Below, in pieces: positions 24,229 through 32,621 of a stretch of 64,000 bases of DNA. How positions within the stretch are numbered: position 1 is the first letter of the stretch; every line of letters starts with the position of its first letter. A program made the position numbers and the translations under genes. Source of the stretch: JAABRU01 sp050180235 (GTDB lineage Bacteria > Desulfobacterota > Desulfobacteria > Desulfobacterales > Desulfococcaceae); NCBI GenBank assembly GCA_050180235.1, contig JBFXEJ010000012.1, positions 1 to 64,000 of the forward strand. Reading direction: 5' to 3'. The notes beneath the pieces are model-generated. The model made no database searches. It saw only the letters and a program-made list of their open reading frames with translations, and was not told the origin of the DNA.

Positions 24229-26937
24229 ATGATGAAAAAACTCAGACTCGGCACACGGCTGAACATCTCTTTCGGACTGGTACTTTTCGTTCCGATGATT
24301 ATCGCCACAGTTTTCTCCATTGTGTATTACAGCCACAAAATTGAACAGGAGGCTGTCAGCAAAATAAATTCAGACTTAAAGATTGCCGAACTGATCTGGC
24401 AGAACGCACTTGGGGAAATGAAAAATCTTGCTGATGCCTATTCCCAGAAAAAAGAGGTTACTGTTCTGCTCGGATATAATGTGGGAGAAAAGCTCGGAGG
24501 CGAACTGAACAAGTCGGCTCAGAGTGATCATCTTGATATGATTACGATAACAGACACTTCCAACACTGTCCTGGTGCGTTCCCATGCGCCTCTGAAGATC
24601 AATGAACCCTATCTGAACAAACCCTATACTTCCGAAGCCATTTCCGGCAAATCCTTAAGCTTCACAGAAATTCTCGATATCAGGGACTTGCAGGAGGAAG
24701 GTCTTGCAGGTCTTGCAAATGATCTGAATTTTTTTTCAAAAAATGCCTCGGTATTTGCACTGACCGGCACTGCACCGGTATATGACCGCCAGAAAAGCAG
24801 TATCATCGGTGCAATCATTGTCCGCCGCGTACTCAACAACAAAGCGGATCCTGTACAGCACATCAGCACTTATCTCAATATCAGCGCTGCCCTGACTGCA
24901 CAGGAACAGATTATCCAGCAGACAGGTGCAGAAGGGGCAGGACCTTTTATCCCACCGCGGGCTGACCTTGCCCGTATGCTTGAGCAGAATACGGTTTTCC
25001 ATGTCAAAGACATGCACAAAGGCGGAAGCATTTCCGCGGGGCTGCCTGTGAGAGATTACAGCGGCAAACCTGTCGGTCTTCTGATGGTGCAAAGCAGTGT
25101 GGAATCCTATCTGCAGACCCGCAATACTGCTGTTCTCACGCTTCTGGGCATATTTGTTGTCGGACTTGTTCTTGCCTTCAGCATCAAAACCATTATCAGC
25201 CGGGATATTGTGATTCCTGTGCAGAAACTCAGAGAAGAATCGGAAAAAATCAGGGCCGGGGAATACGGACATATTCTGGAGGTGCGTTCCGGCGATGAGA
25301 TAGGGGAGCTTACTGAATCTTTCAATACCATGTCCCAGGAACTGCTGGAATATGACCGGCAGATCAGGGAACACAATCAGCAGCTTGAAGAAAGGGTCAA
25401 AGAGCGCACTGCGGAACTGCAGATAGCCAATCAGCAGCTTATCGGTGCGAATACTGCGCTGGAGGATACTCTGGAAAGGCTTAATCCGGGCGTGTCAAGG
25501 CTGATCGGCAATAACAGACAGCAGTTGGGTCTGGTGTATGCAACCGAACTGGTGGCAGATGTATGCACTTACACCAAGCTCAACATGATTCTGGGCGAAA
25601 CCCTGATGGGCGAATTTATGCGGAAGTTTTTCAGGGAAAGCCATAAACTCCTGGCACAGTATCATGGAATGTTTGACAAAACAGTAGGAGATCAGATTGT
25701 TGCCATTTTCGGAATGCCTAAAGATGATTCTCCGGCAAGTCCGATACATCCCTTTGATGCAGTTGCCTGCGCTCTGAAACTGGTTAAGGCTGCCGAAGCA
25801 ATTAACACAATAATGCAGTCTGCCATTCAGGACAATTACACGGCAATCATCACCCGTCACAATTCCCTGTCTGACGAAGACCGCAAAAATATCAGAATTG
25901 AGGATCTGAAATTCCAGTGCCGCATTGGCATCAACACCTCTGATCCGGACAGCAGCCGGGAAATAGATCGGATGCGTATGGTGATGATGGGCGCAGAAAC
26001 CTATGTGGATTATACTGCCCAGGGCGGTGCTGTTATTTATGCGTTCAGGCTTGAAAGCAGCGGAACTCCGGGGCATATACATATAGGAGAAAACACCAAA
26101 CGCATGGTCTCCCATGTTTATCAGCTTGAAGATCTGCCACAGATTACACTGAAAGGACTGGGAGTTCAGACCGGGTACCGGGTACTCGGCTCCCAGTCTG
26201 TGTTTGAAAATATTTATCCAAAAACAAGGTTTTACAAGATTTACAGCAACAATATCCCGCCAATGCTTTCTTTTCTGATAAACAGGATCAGAGTCGGGAA
26301 AATTCAGATCAGGGAAGTCATCAAAATCAACGAATATCTTGAAGTGGATATTCCCTATCTGGAACATCTGGCAGGTGTGCACAATCTCTGCATGGCACGC
26401 GCTCTGTTTGCCTATGCCGCAGCCGAATATATGGAGATGGATGAACAAAAACGTCATGCCATTGTTTTTGCATCCTTATGGCATAATGTATCCGCACTGA
26501 TTCCTGATTCCCAATCCTTTTATATCTCTGATGTGAAAACGCAGATTCCTGAAAACACAGATGCGGTTCTTGCGGAAAAAATCCTGACAGGCATAAAACA
26601 TCCCGGCCCGGAAACAACCGAGGCCGGAATTATCCTGGCAGCAGATTTGTTTGATTACAAGATTTTTGACAGAACCTGCCTGCGGACCCGAAGCCGTGAT
26701 GTCATATCAGCAAAAGAGGCGCTTGCGCTGATGAAACTTGAGGGCAGATGGGATCCGGGCATTCTGTCCGCGTTTGAATCCCTGATGATTGCCGAAGAAT
26801 CTGCTGAGTGCCCGGAACTTCCCGCCAATATTCAGGTTTTTCCCAAAGATCCGGACCAGCTTGCAAAGATGATTGCGGAAACATTTTCACCTGAACAGAG
26901 GAAAGAACTTGTTTCAAAACTTGGTGATACTTTGTAG
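24229..26937 (+). CDS. membrane sensor nucleotidyl cyclase with HAMP and degenerate HD-like domain
   Basis: A 902-residue protein. A transmembrane helix (about 10-35), a large extracytoplasmic sensor (36-300) and a second helix (about 302-325) lead into a HAMP domain (325-378; PVQKLREESEKIRAGEYGH), a coiled coil (380-425) and a class III cyclase (about 435-665). The cyclase metal sites are Asp444 (VADVCTYTK) and Asp488 (VGDQIVAIFG). The C-terminal part (about 700-840) looks like an HD/HDOD-type helical bundle with HLAGVHNL and SLWHNVSALIP: the expected HD pair is HN, so it is probably not a hydrolase but a binding or output module. Start ATGATG is ambiguous by one codon. It may be gated by the periplasmic binding protein encoded just upstream. 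The product could be cAMP or cGMP; residues alone do not settle this. Confidence 0.82.
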   Translation: MMKKLRLGTRLNISFGLVLFVPMIIATVFSIVYYSHKIEQEAVSKINSDLKIAELIWQNALGEMKNLADAYSQKKEVTVLLGYNVGEKLGGELNKSAQSDHLDMITITDTSNTVLVRSHAPLKINEPYLNKPYTSEAISGKSLSFTEILDIRDLQEEGLAGLANDLNFFSKNASVFALTGTAPVYDRQKSSIIGAIIVRRVLNNKADPVQHISTYLNISAALTAQEQIIQQTGAEGAGPFIPPRADLARMLEQNTVFHVKDMHKGGSISAGLPVRDYSGKPVGLLMVQSSVESYLQTRNTAVLTLLGIFVVGLVLAFSIKTIISRDIVIPVQKLREESEKIRAGEYGHILEVRSGDEIGELTESFNTMSQELLEYDRQIREHNQQLEERVKERTAELQIANQQLIGANTALEDTLERLNPGVSRLIGNNRQQLGLVYATELVADVCTYTKLNMILGETLMGEFMRKFFRESHKLLAQYHGMFDKTVGDQIVAIFGMPKDDSPASPIHPFDAVACALKLVKAAEAINTIMQSAIQDNYTAIITRHNSLSDEDRKNIRIEDLKFQCRIGINTSDPDSSREIDRMRMVMMGAETYVDYTAQGGAVIYAFRLESSGTPGHIHIGENTKRMVSHVYQLEDLPQITLKGLGVQTGYRVLGSQSVFENIYPKTRFYKIYSNNIPPMLSFLINRIRVGKIQIREVIKINEYLEVDIPYLEHLAGVHNLCMARALFAYAAAEYMEMDEQKRHAIVFASLWHNVSALIPDSQSFYISDVKTQIPENTDAVLAEKILTGIKHPGPETTEAGIILAADLFDYKIFDRTCLRTRSRDVISAKEALALMKLEGRWDPGILSAFESLMIAEESAECPELPANIQVFPKDPDQLAKMIAETFSPEQRKELVSKLGDTL

Positions 26938-26952
26938 CGCTTCATTTCATCT

Positions 26953-27333
26953 AAAATTGGGTAGTGGGACTCTTTATACTGACAGTGCAGGGGCAGCCCC
27001 AATGGTATTAAGTTAAGGAAAAGGCATTTTAAGTAAAGCCCTGAAAGGGCCTTATGTTATAGCCCAGGGCAGCGCCCCGGGAACACAGGAAAAAAATATG
27101 ACAAGCCCTGAAAGGGCGGATTATACACCGGTATCATTCCGGAATTATTTTTTAATGCGCCCTTTCAGGGCCTGGATTATATTATGTCCTGTTTTGGCTG
27201 TATCAGTCCGCCCTTTCAGGGCCTAGCCGGGTGACATTCCGTAACATCCTTAACTTAATGGCATTGAGGGGCAGCCCCTCACAGCGGGGTATTCCTGATT
27301 TTGTCAGTATAAAAAGTCCCATTACCCGATTTT
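26953..27333. repeat. outer inverted repeat enclosing a second element (nested pair)
   Basis: The left end AAAATTGGGTAGTGGGAC with TTTATACTGACA and the right end TGTCAGTATAAAAAGTCCCA...ACCCGATTTT form long imperfect terminal inverted repeats. The element at 27000-27266 lies inside it, flanked by GGGGCAGCCCC on the left and GGGGCAGCCCCTC on the right. No gene inside. Confidence 0.7.
27000..27266. repeat. MITE-like inverted repeat, CAATGCCATTAAGTTAAGG family (copy 2), with CCCTGAAAGGGC palindromes
   Basis: Ends CAATGGTATTAAGTTAAGG and CCTTAACTTAATGGCATTG. Inside, the palindromic core GCCCTGAAAGGGC or GCCCTTTCAGGGC occurs four times at irregular spacing (about 27041, 27105, 27160, 27211), two in each orientation. 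Such cores resemble REP-type hairpins mobilised in trans. It lies downstream of the HAMP-cyclase gene. Confidence 0.75.
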
Positions 27334-27349
27334 CCATTGAACTAGTACT

Positions 27350-27600
27350 GATCCGGAGGAGTGCGTGTGCAAAAAACCGCTCCGCTTAATTTTTGCACTC
27401 CTCCGGATGTGCGTGTGCAAAAAACCGCTCCGCTTAATTTTTGCACTCCTCCGGATTGCATTCCGTATTGTATAAGGTGATTTCTGAAAATAAATATCCC
27501 GGTTCAGTTCACAGGGACAGGGCAAAAGCCGGAAGCTTTTGATACTTTAGAGGTATATTCTTTTCTGAAAATCACCTAAAATCAATAGCGATTTGGTATG
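27350..27600. repeat. tandem 48-base repeat plus nested 103-base MITE (short family copy 2)
   Basis: The 48-base unit GTGCGTGTGCAAAAAACCGC...CTCCTCCGGAT occurs twice in tandem (27361-27408, 27409-27456). The 103-base element 27475-27577 (AGGTGATTTC...ATCACCT) follows, and then AAATCAATAGCGATTTGGTAT, which is the right end of the element seen at 12928-13202. The nested insertion falls at the same point (TATA/AAATCAAT) as in that copy. Part of the unit recurs at 29265-29310. Confidence 0.75.
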
Positions 27601-27688
27601 ACCTGCTCAGGGATGGGTGAGAATTGCAAAGAAAATTTTCCTGACAGATCAGTCAGGCAGAATGCAGGTCAGAAACCGGATTTTCCCA

Positions 27689-29212
27689 TTATTTCCCGCA
27701 ATATCCCAGAATGGCCTCACAAAGTCCGGGAATAGTGAAGGATTCTGCTGTAATCTGCACATCAAATCCCAGTTCCCGCGCGGTATCCGATGTAATCGGC
27801 CCGATGCTCGCGACAATCACGCCTTTCATCAGATCTTTCAGATCCGCATCAGCAGGCAGCAGGGATTTGAAATTTTTCACGGTTGAGGAACTGGTGAATG
27901 TCACCATATCCACAGTGCCGGACTGCAATTCTTTTATCAGCACATCAGCTTTGTCACGTGCCTGCTCTGTGCGGTAGGTCGTGATTTCATCCACAACTGC
28001 CCCCATTTTCCGCAGTTCCACAGGCAGAATGGGCCGGGCTTCTGCTGCTCTGGGGAGAAGAATTTTCTTTCCGCTGACATTTTCCTTCCTGAATGCGTCC
28101 ACAACTGATTCTGCGCGGTAACTTTCCGGAACAATGTCGCTTCGCAGTCCGAAATTAAGCAGTTTTTCCGCTGTCACCGGGCCAATCGCGGCTGTGTGCA
28201 TGTGATGCAGTGCGCGCACATCCTTTCCCAATGCAAAAAGGCGTTCAAAAAAGAATTTCACACCGTTTACGCTGGTAAACACAATCCAGTCATAAGCAGA
28301 AAGTTCCGCAATTGCTTTGTCCAGCGGCCTCCAGTCTTCAGGCGGAACAACCTCAATGGTGGGACATTCCAGACAGTCCGCGCCCATTTCTGTGAGACGG
28401 GAAACCAGATCGCTGGCCTGCTGACGCGCACGGGTGACAACAATCCGTTTTCCCAAAAGCGGACGGTCTTCAAACCAGTGCATTTTCTCCCGCAAACTTA
28501 CCACATGTCCAACGATAATAATTGCCGGAGCCTTCATTCCCGCAGCAGCGGCTTTTTCTGCAATATTATTCAAAGTTCCGGCCAGAGAAACCTGCTTTGG
28601 TGTGGTTCCCCAGCGCACCAGAGCAACAGGTGTTTCTCCGGACATGCCATTGCCTGTCAACTGTGTGACAATATGGGGCAGATTTTTGACACCCATGAAA
28701 AAAACCAGGGTTCCGATCTTTGCCAAAGCTGCCCAGTCAATATTGGATTCAGATTTCGCGGGATCTTCATGACCTGTGACAAAAGCCACAGTCGCGGTAT
28801 ATTCCCGGTGCGTGAGGGGAATGCCCGCATATGCAGGAGCGGCAATAGCCGAAGTCACGCCCGGCACGATTTCAAAGGGGATTCCGGCATCTATCAGTAC
28901 CTCGGCCTCTTCCCCGCCCCGTCCGAACACAAAGGGATCTCCGCCTTTGAGACGGGTGACAATGCGCCCATCTTTTGCCTTTTCTACAAGCAGTGAATTG
29001 ATGCCGTGCTGGGGAAGAGTATGATCTCCGCCTTTTTTGCCCACATAAATGATTTCCGCATCTTCCCGCGCATATTTCAGCAATGCCGGGGCTGCAAGAT
29101 AATCATAGATAATCACATCCGCATTTTCAATGCACGCACGGCCTTTGACTGTGATAAGTCCCGGATCACCGGGGCCTGCGCCTACCAGATATACTTTGCT
29201 GTCTGTTTTCAT
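27689..29212 (-). CDS. cobA-hemD: uroporphyrinogen-III C-methyltransferase / uroporphyrinogen-III synthase fusion
   Basis: A 507-residue bifunctional tetrapyrrole enzyme. Residues 1-245 are the SAM-dependent methyltransferase CobA/SUMT (VGAGPGDPGLITVKG; LKGGDPFVFGRGGEE; PGVTSAIAAPAYAGIPLTHR), making precorrin-2. Residues about 255-507 are the HemD-type synthase (RIVVTRARQQASDL; DWIVFTSVNGVKFFFERL; FTSSSTVKNF), closing hydroxymethylbilane into uroporphyrinogen III. Together they lead from the HemC product to siroheme, cobalamin or, in sulfate reducers, heme via the siroheme route. hemC lies upstream on the same strand, separated by a 390-base repeat-rich gap, so co-transcription is possible but not certain. 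The fusion is common in anaerobes. Confidence 0.95.
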   Translation of the reverse strand: MKTDSKVYLVGAGPGDPGLITVKGRACIENADVIIYDYLAAPALLKYAREDAEIIYVGKKGGDHTLPQHGINSLLVEKAKDGRIVTRLKGGDPFVFGRGGEEAEVLIDAGIPFEIVPGVTSAIAAPAYAGIPLTHREYTATVAFVTGHEDPAKSESNIDWAALAKIGTLVFFMGVKNLPHIVTQLTGNGMSGETPVALVRWGTTPKQVSLAGTLNNIAEKAAAAGMKAPAIIIVGHVVSLREKMHWFEDRPLLGKRIVVTRARQQASDLVSRLTEMGADCLECPTIEVVPPEDWRPLDKAIAELSAYDWIVFTSVNGVKFFFERLFALGKDVRALHHMHTAAIGPVTAEKLLNFGLRSDIVPESYRAESVVDAFRKENVSGKKILLPRAAEARPILPVELRKMGAVVDEITTYRTEQARDKADVLIKELQSGTVDMVTFTSSSTVKNFKSLLPADADLKDLMKGVIVASIGPITSDTARELGFDVQITAESFTIPGLCEAILGYCGK

Positions 29213-29240
29213 ATAGATAAGGTTTCAGAATAGTTTAAAA

Positions 29241-29578
29241 AGTAGCACAAACTTCCAGTTTGTGTGTGCAAAAAACCGCTCCGCTTAATTTTTGCACTCC
29301 TCCGGATTATGCCGGGTCTGAAGTGCAAACAGTATCAGGTCAATGGCGACTCGGTATAAAGTAGCACAAACTTCCAGTTTGTGTATAAAGTAGCACAAGC
29401 TTCCAGCTTGTGTGTAAAAGTAGTACAAACTTCCAGTTTGTATATAAAGTATTGCATTATTTCAACTTAAATTGTATGAATATCCCGGATGGATACCGGG
29501 TTGTCGGATTACGCCTGCGCTAATCCGACCTACAATTTTTAAGTTAAATGATGCAGTAGCACAAGCTTCCAGCTTGTG
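29241..29578. repeat. five copies of a short palindrome (CACAAACTTCCAGTTTGTG)
   Basis: Units of about 24 bases, GTAGCACAARCTTCCAGYTTGTG, occur at 29241, 29361, 29388, 29419 and 29555. The copies alternate CACAAACTTCCAGTTTGTG and CACAAGCTTCCAGCTTGTG, so the paired arms co-vary, which favours a hairpin function. Three are spaced about 28-31 bases apart. They fill the gap between hemC and cobA-hemD, where they could affect expression of the downstream gene. Confidence 0.75.
29453..29555. repeat. 103-base inverted-repeat element
   Basis: Left end TGCATTATTTCAACTTAAAT and right end ATTTTTAAGTTAAATGATGCA are imperfect inverted repeats. The interior holds TCGGATTACGCCTGCGCTAA, the same kind of palindrome as at 1668-1692. 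It is inserted between copies four and five of the CTTCCAG palindromes. Confidence 0.6.
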
Positions 29579-29602
29579 CCTTTAACAGGCTGGAAGCCTG
29601 TT

Positions 29603-30529
29603 TTACTTTGTCAGTTGCGCCAGTATCTCTTTTGCTCCTTTGCGGAGCAGGGTTTCTGCCAGTTGGATACCGATGTTTTCAGAATCTTCTTTATGGCCGG
29701 AAAGGGTCTCCCGGATCACGGTTTTTCCATCCAGAGAAGACACGAGTCCGCAGAGACTGAACGTATCTCCTGCCAGTTTTCCGTGCGCTGCAATGGGAAC
29801 CTGGCATCCGCCTTCCAGACGGTGCAGAAAAGCCCGTTCCCCAAGCACCACAGTTCTGCTTTCCGCATGATTCAGAGCGGAGATAAGCGGAGTTATGTCA
29901 GGATCATTTTTCCGGCATTCAATGCAAAGCGCACCCTGTCCCACTGCGGGAAGCATAATATTTTCATCCAGATACTGCGTAATCCGGTCTGCAAAACCCA
30001 TGCGCCGAAGTCCGGCTGCTGCCAGAATCACGGCATCAAGATTTTCAGTTTCCAGTTTTTTCAGCCGCGTGTCCAGATTGCCCCGCAAAGACACAATTTC
30101 CAGATCAGTCCGGAGAATTTTCAACTGGGCAGATCGGCGCAGACTGCTGGTTCCCACACGCGCGCCCTGGGGCAGAGCTTCAAGTTTCTGACCGTTTCGG
30201 GAAATAAAGGCATCTTTGGGATTTTCCCGCTCCGGAATCGCACCGATACAAAGACCGTCCGGTATTTCCGAAGGCATGTCCTTCATGCTGTGAACTGCAA
30301 TATCCACCCGGTGATCCAGCAGGGCCTCTTCAATCTCTTTTACAAAAAGCCCCTTGCCTCCGACTTTGGCCAGCGGCACATCCAGAATTTTGTCACCCTG
30401 GGTTTTGATAATCTCCAAATCCACTGTCAGACCGGGAAATTTCTCTGTCAGGGCAGATTTTACCCAGTTGGCCTGCCATAAGGCCAGCAGACTTCCCCGT
30501 GTTCCGATTTTTATATGCTGTTGTTTCAT
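29603..30529 (-). CDS. hemC: porphobilinogen deaminase (hydroxymethylbilane synthase)
   Basis: Joins four porphobilinogens into hydroxymethylbilane, the step just before uroporphyrinogen-III synthase. The 308 residues cover the full family: IGTRGSLLALWQANWV at the start, KTQGDKILD, HSMKDMPSEIP and VGTSSLRRSAQL. Cys242 in LEGGCQVPIAAHG is the dipyrromethane-cofactor cysteine. It starts 10 bases after the FmdB-like gene and is followed by the repeat-rich gap before cobA-hemD; all three run on the minus strand. Cytoplasmic. No unusual changes seen. Confidence 0.96.
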   Translation of the reverse strand: MKQQHIKIGTRGSLLALWQANWVKSALTEKFPGLTVDLEIIKTQGDKILDVPLAKVGGKGLFVKEIEEALLDHRVDIAVHSMKDMPSEIPDGLCIGAIPERENPKDAFISRNGQKLEALPQGARVGTSSLRRSAQLKILRTDLEIVSLRGNLDTRLKKLETENLDAVILAAAGLRRMGFADRITQYLDENIMLPAVGQGALCIECRKNDPDITPLISALNHAESRTVVLGERAFLHRLEGGCQVPIAAHGKLAGDTFSLCGLVSSLDGKTVIRETLSGHKEDSENIGIQLAETLLRKGAKEILAQLTK

Positions 30530-30539
30530 ACCGGCCCCG

Positions 30540-30773
30540 TCAATGTCCGCAGCCTGCGCAGCTTGTGGCCGAACATCCTGTGCAGGAAGATGCGCCTGCT
30601 GAACGGCTTACGGTCTCTCCTCCGCCTCCTTTGGAAAGAAAACCGCAGGCTGACAGGATTCTTTTCACATTGCTCCCTTTGCAGACCGGACATTCCGGTA
30701 TGTCATCGGAACGGAAAATCAGACATTCAAAATTTTTGTTGCACTGATCACAGTGATATTCATAAATCGGCAT
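30540..30773 (-). CDS. FmdB-family zinc-ribbon protein
   Basis: A 77-residue protein beginning MPIYEYHCDQC with a second pair CPVC (Cys4 zinc ribbon) and a Gly/Ser-rich tail with a CxxC-type cluster (SSCTGCSATSCAGCGH). The start was set at 30773, where AGGAG lies about eight bases upstream; the longer in-frame start adds an unlikely 14-residue tail. Proteins of this FmdB/CxxC_CxxC_SSSS family are thought to regulate or assist other enzymes, but their role is mostly unknown. Its position directly before hemC suggests co-expression with tetrapyrrole synthesis. Confidence 0.85.
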   Translation of the reverse strand: MPIYEYHCDQCNKNFECLIFRSDDIPECPVCKGSNVKRILSACGFLSKGGGGETVSRSAGASSCTGCSATSCAGCGH

Positions 30774-31447
30774 TTCTGTACTCCTGTTTTCTGTTTCGTT
30801 TTTTTCATTCCCCAAAAAATTTCAAAAAGATTAATTTATCAATATAGTTTTTCTTTGCCGGAAAAACAAGGCATATTTTGCCTTATTCTGTGAACAAAAG
30901 AGGAAATTTTAATCTGCGGTGTTTTCATACTTTTCTGAAAAGTGTTGAAATCCTGTCTGAACTGCTGTAGATTCATCAAATTCAGAAATATCAGACACAG
31001 GATTCTTCAATCTTTTTTTGCGGGGCAGATATTATTTCAGCCACGAATAAACACGAATTTTCACCAATTTTCATCATTCGTGTTTATTCGTGCAGATTCG
31101 TGGCTGAAAAGTGCATTTCCGCAAAAATCCCTGAAGAACCATAAACAGATTTGGTAGCGGGTCAAACCGGTTGATGACGCGGAAAAAACTCTCCCCTCCC
31201 TTGAGGGAGGGGCAGGGGAGGGTGGGAAAAAGTTTATGAATGCAGGGCATTTTCCCCCCTCCCCTAACCCCTCCCTCAAGGGAGGGGAATTCCGGAATCA
31301 AATGATTTGACCCACTATCACAGATTTTTATCTTTGTGGAACTTTGCGTCTTTGAGCCTTCGCGGCAGAAAATAAATGCCGCAAATATGCAAAGAATATT
31401 ATTTTATAATAATCAATATATTAAATCAATTTACAGAGGAGAGAGGA
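30774..31447. other. gene-free divergent intergenic region with two palindromic elements
   Basis: Holds the promoters of the minus-strand FmdB-hemC group and plus-strand ychF. At 31039-31105, AGCCACGAATAAACACGAAT and its reverse form a palindrome also found in variant form at 41171-41231. At 31154-31320 an element with ends GTAGCGGGTCAAA and TTTGACCCACTATCA encloses CTCCCTTGAGGGAGGGG palindromes on both arms. No reading frame here is supported. Confidence 0.6.
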
Positions 31448-32473
31448 ATGAAACTTGGCATTACCGGTCTTCCCGGTTCAGGGAAATCCACGGTATTTGA
31501 GGCTCTGACCCGGAATATTTCAGACACAGGCAATAAAGGGGAAGATCGCATCGGCGTGATAAAGGTTCCGGATTCACGGGTGGATATACTCAGCAGCATG
31601 TACAAACCCGCGAAAACCATTTTTGCACAGGTGGAGTATTTTCTGCCGAAAAAAGCCGCAGAAAAGAAAAAGGATCAGGGGGCTATGACTGTGGTGCGGG
31701 ACTGTGACGCGCTGATTCATGTGGTGCGCAATTTCGGCATATACGGTGTGGAGGCTCCGAATCCGGCAGAGGATTTCCGCACCCTGGATCAGGAACTGGT
31801 GCTTGCGGATCTGCTTGTCGCGGAAAAACGGCTGGAGCGCATAGAACTGGATAAAAAAAGGGGACGGCAGATTGACGCAGAGGAACTTTCCCTTTTAATC
31901 CGGTGCAAAGAAAGCCTGGAGCAGGAAATCCCCCTGCGCAAACATCCGGAACTGGCCTCTGCCCATCAGTTGCGGGGGTATGCGTTTATTTCGGCCAAAC
32001 CCATGCTGGTGCTGTTCAACAATGAGGATGACAATGATGCCATGCCGGATGTGGGGGATTTGGCAAATCAGGAAAACTGCATGATTATCCGTGGAAAACT
32101 GGAGCAGGAACTGGCCCGGATGTCTGATGAGGAGGCGCAGGATTTTCTTTCAGAATTCGGGATCACGGCCTCTGCCACAGACCGGGTGGTCAAGGCATCC
32201 TATGAACTCATGGGACTTATGTCTTTTTTCACTGTGGGAGAAGACGAAGTCCGGGCATGGACAATACGGAAAGGCACACCCGCTCTCAATGCAGCGGGTG
32301 TTATTCATACAGATATTCAGAAGGGTTTTATCCGTGCGGAAGTCATTTCCTACAAAGACCTGACAGAGGCAGGAAGCGCTCAGGAAGCCAAAAAACGGGG
32401 AACTTTCCGGCTGGAGGGAAAAACCTATGAGGTGCAGGACGGAGACATCATCAATTTCCGTTTCAATGTTTAG
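31448..32473 (+). CDS. ychF: YchF family P-loop ATPase/GTPase
   Basis: A 341-residue Obg-like OLA1/YchF protein linked to ribosomes and stress responses; family members bind ATP better than GTP. It starts MKLGITGLPGSGKST with the P-loop at residues 7-14 and ends in a TGS domain (about 255-340) with AFFTVGE-like (LMSFFTVGEDEVRAWTIRKGTPA) and IHTDIQKGFIRAEVISY, the classic YchF end. In place of the usual NKxD, residues read LVLFNNEDD, in line with the relaxed specificity of the family. The ATG at 31448 has GAGGAGAGAGG upstream; an earlier in-frame ATG is unlikely. Single gene, followed by a terminator. Confidence 0.93.
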   Translation: MKLGITGLPGSGKSTVFEALTRNISDTGNKGEDRIGVIKVPDSRVDILSSMYKPAKTIFAQVEYFLPKKAAEKKKDQGAMTVVRDCDALIHVVRNFGIYGVEAPNPAEDFRTLDQELVLADLLVAEKRLERIELDKKRGRQIDAEELSLLIRCKESLEQEIPLRKHPELASAHQLRGYAFISAKPMLVLFNNEDDNDAMPDVGDLANQENCMIIRGKLEQELARMSDEEAQDFLSEFGITASATDRVVKASYELMGLMSFFTVGEDEVRAWTIRKGTPALNAAGVIHTDIQKGFIRAEVISYKDLTEAGSAQEAKKRGTFRLEGKTYEVQDGDIINFRFNV

Positions 32474-32502
32474 TGCATTGTCAATTTTGAATCTCTGACC
32501 TG

Positions 32503-32540
32503 CAAAAAACCGGATTTTTCCAAAAAATCAGGTTTTTCTG
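32503..32540 (+). terminator. Rho-independent terminator after ychF
   Basis: AAAAAACCGGATTTTTCC and AAAAAATCAGGTTTTTCT form an imperfect stem with a T-rich 3' arm 30 bases after the ychF stop, of the same design as the terminators at 24103 and 58577. Confidence 0.75.
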
Positions 32541-32621
32541 TGAAGATGAAATCACAAAATCAAACTTGGCAGATCAGCAGAATCCTCTGCTAACCGGGAA
32601 AAAAAGGAAAACAGAAAGTTC

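Noticed and set aside
29241..29578. CRISPR-like array of short repeats
   Set aside because: Units are fully palindromic, spacing is irregular, one gap holds another mobile element, and no cas gene is nearby.
31154..31320. Small protein genes in the GC-rich palindrome region before ychF
   Set aside because: The frames come from GGGAGGGG palindromes, lack ribosome sites and differ between the two arms only by inversion.
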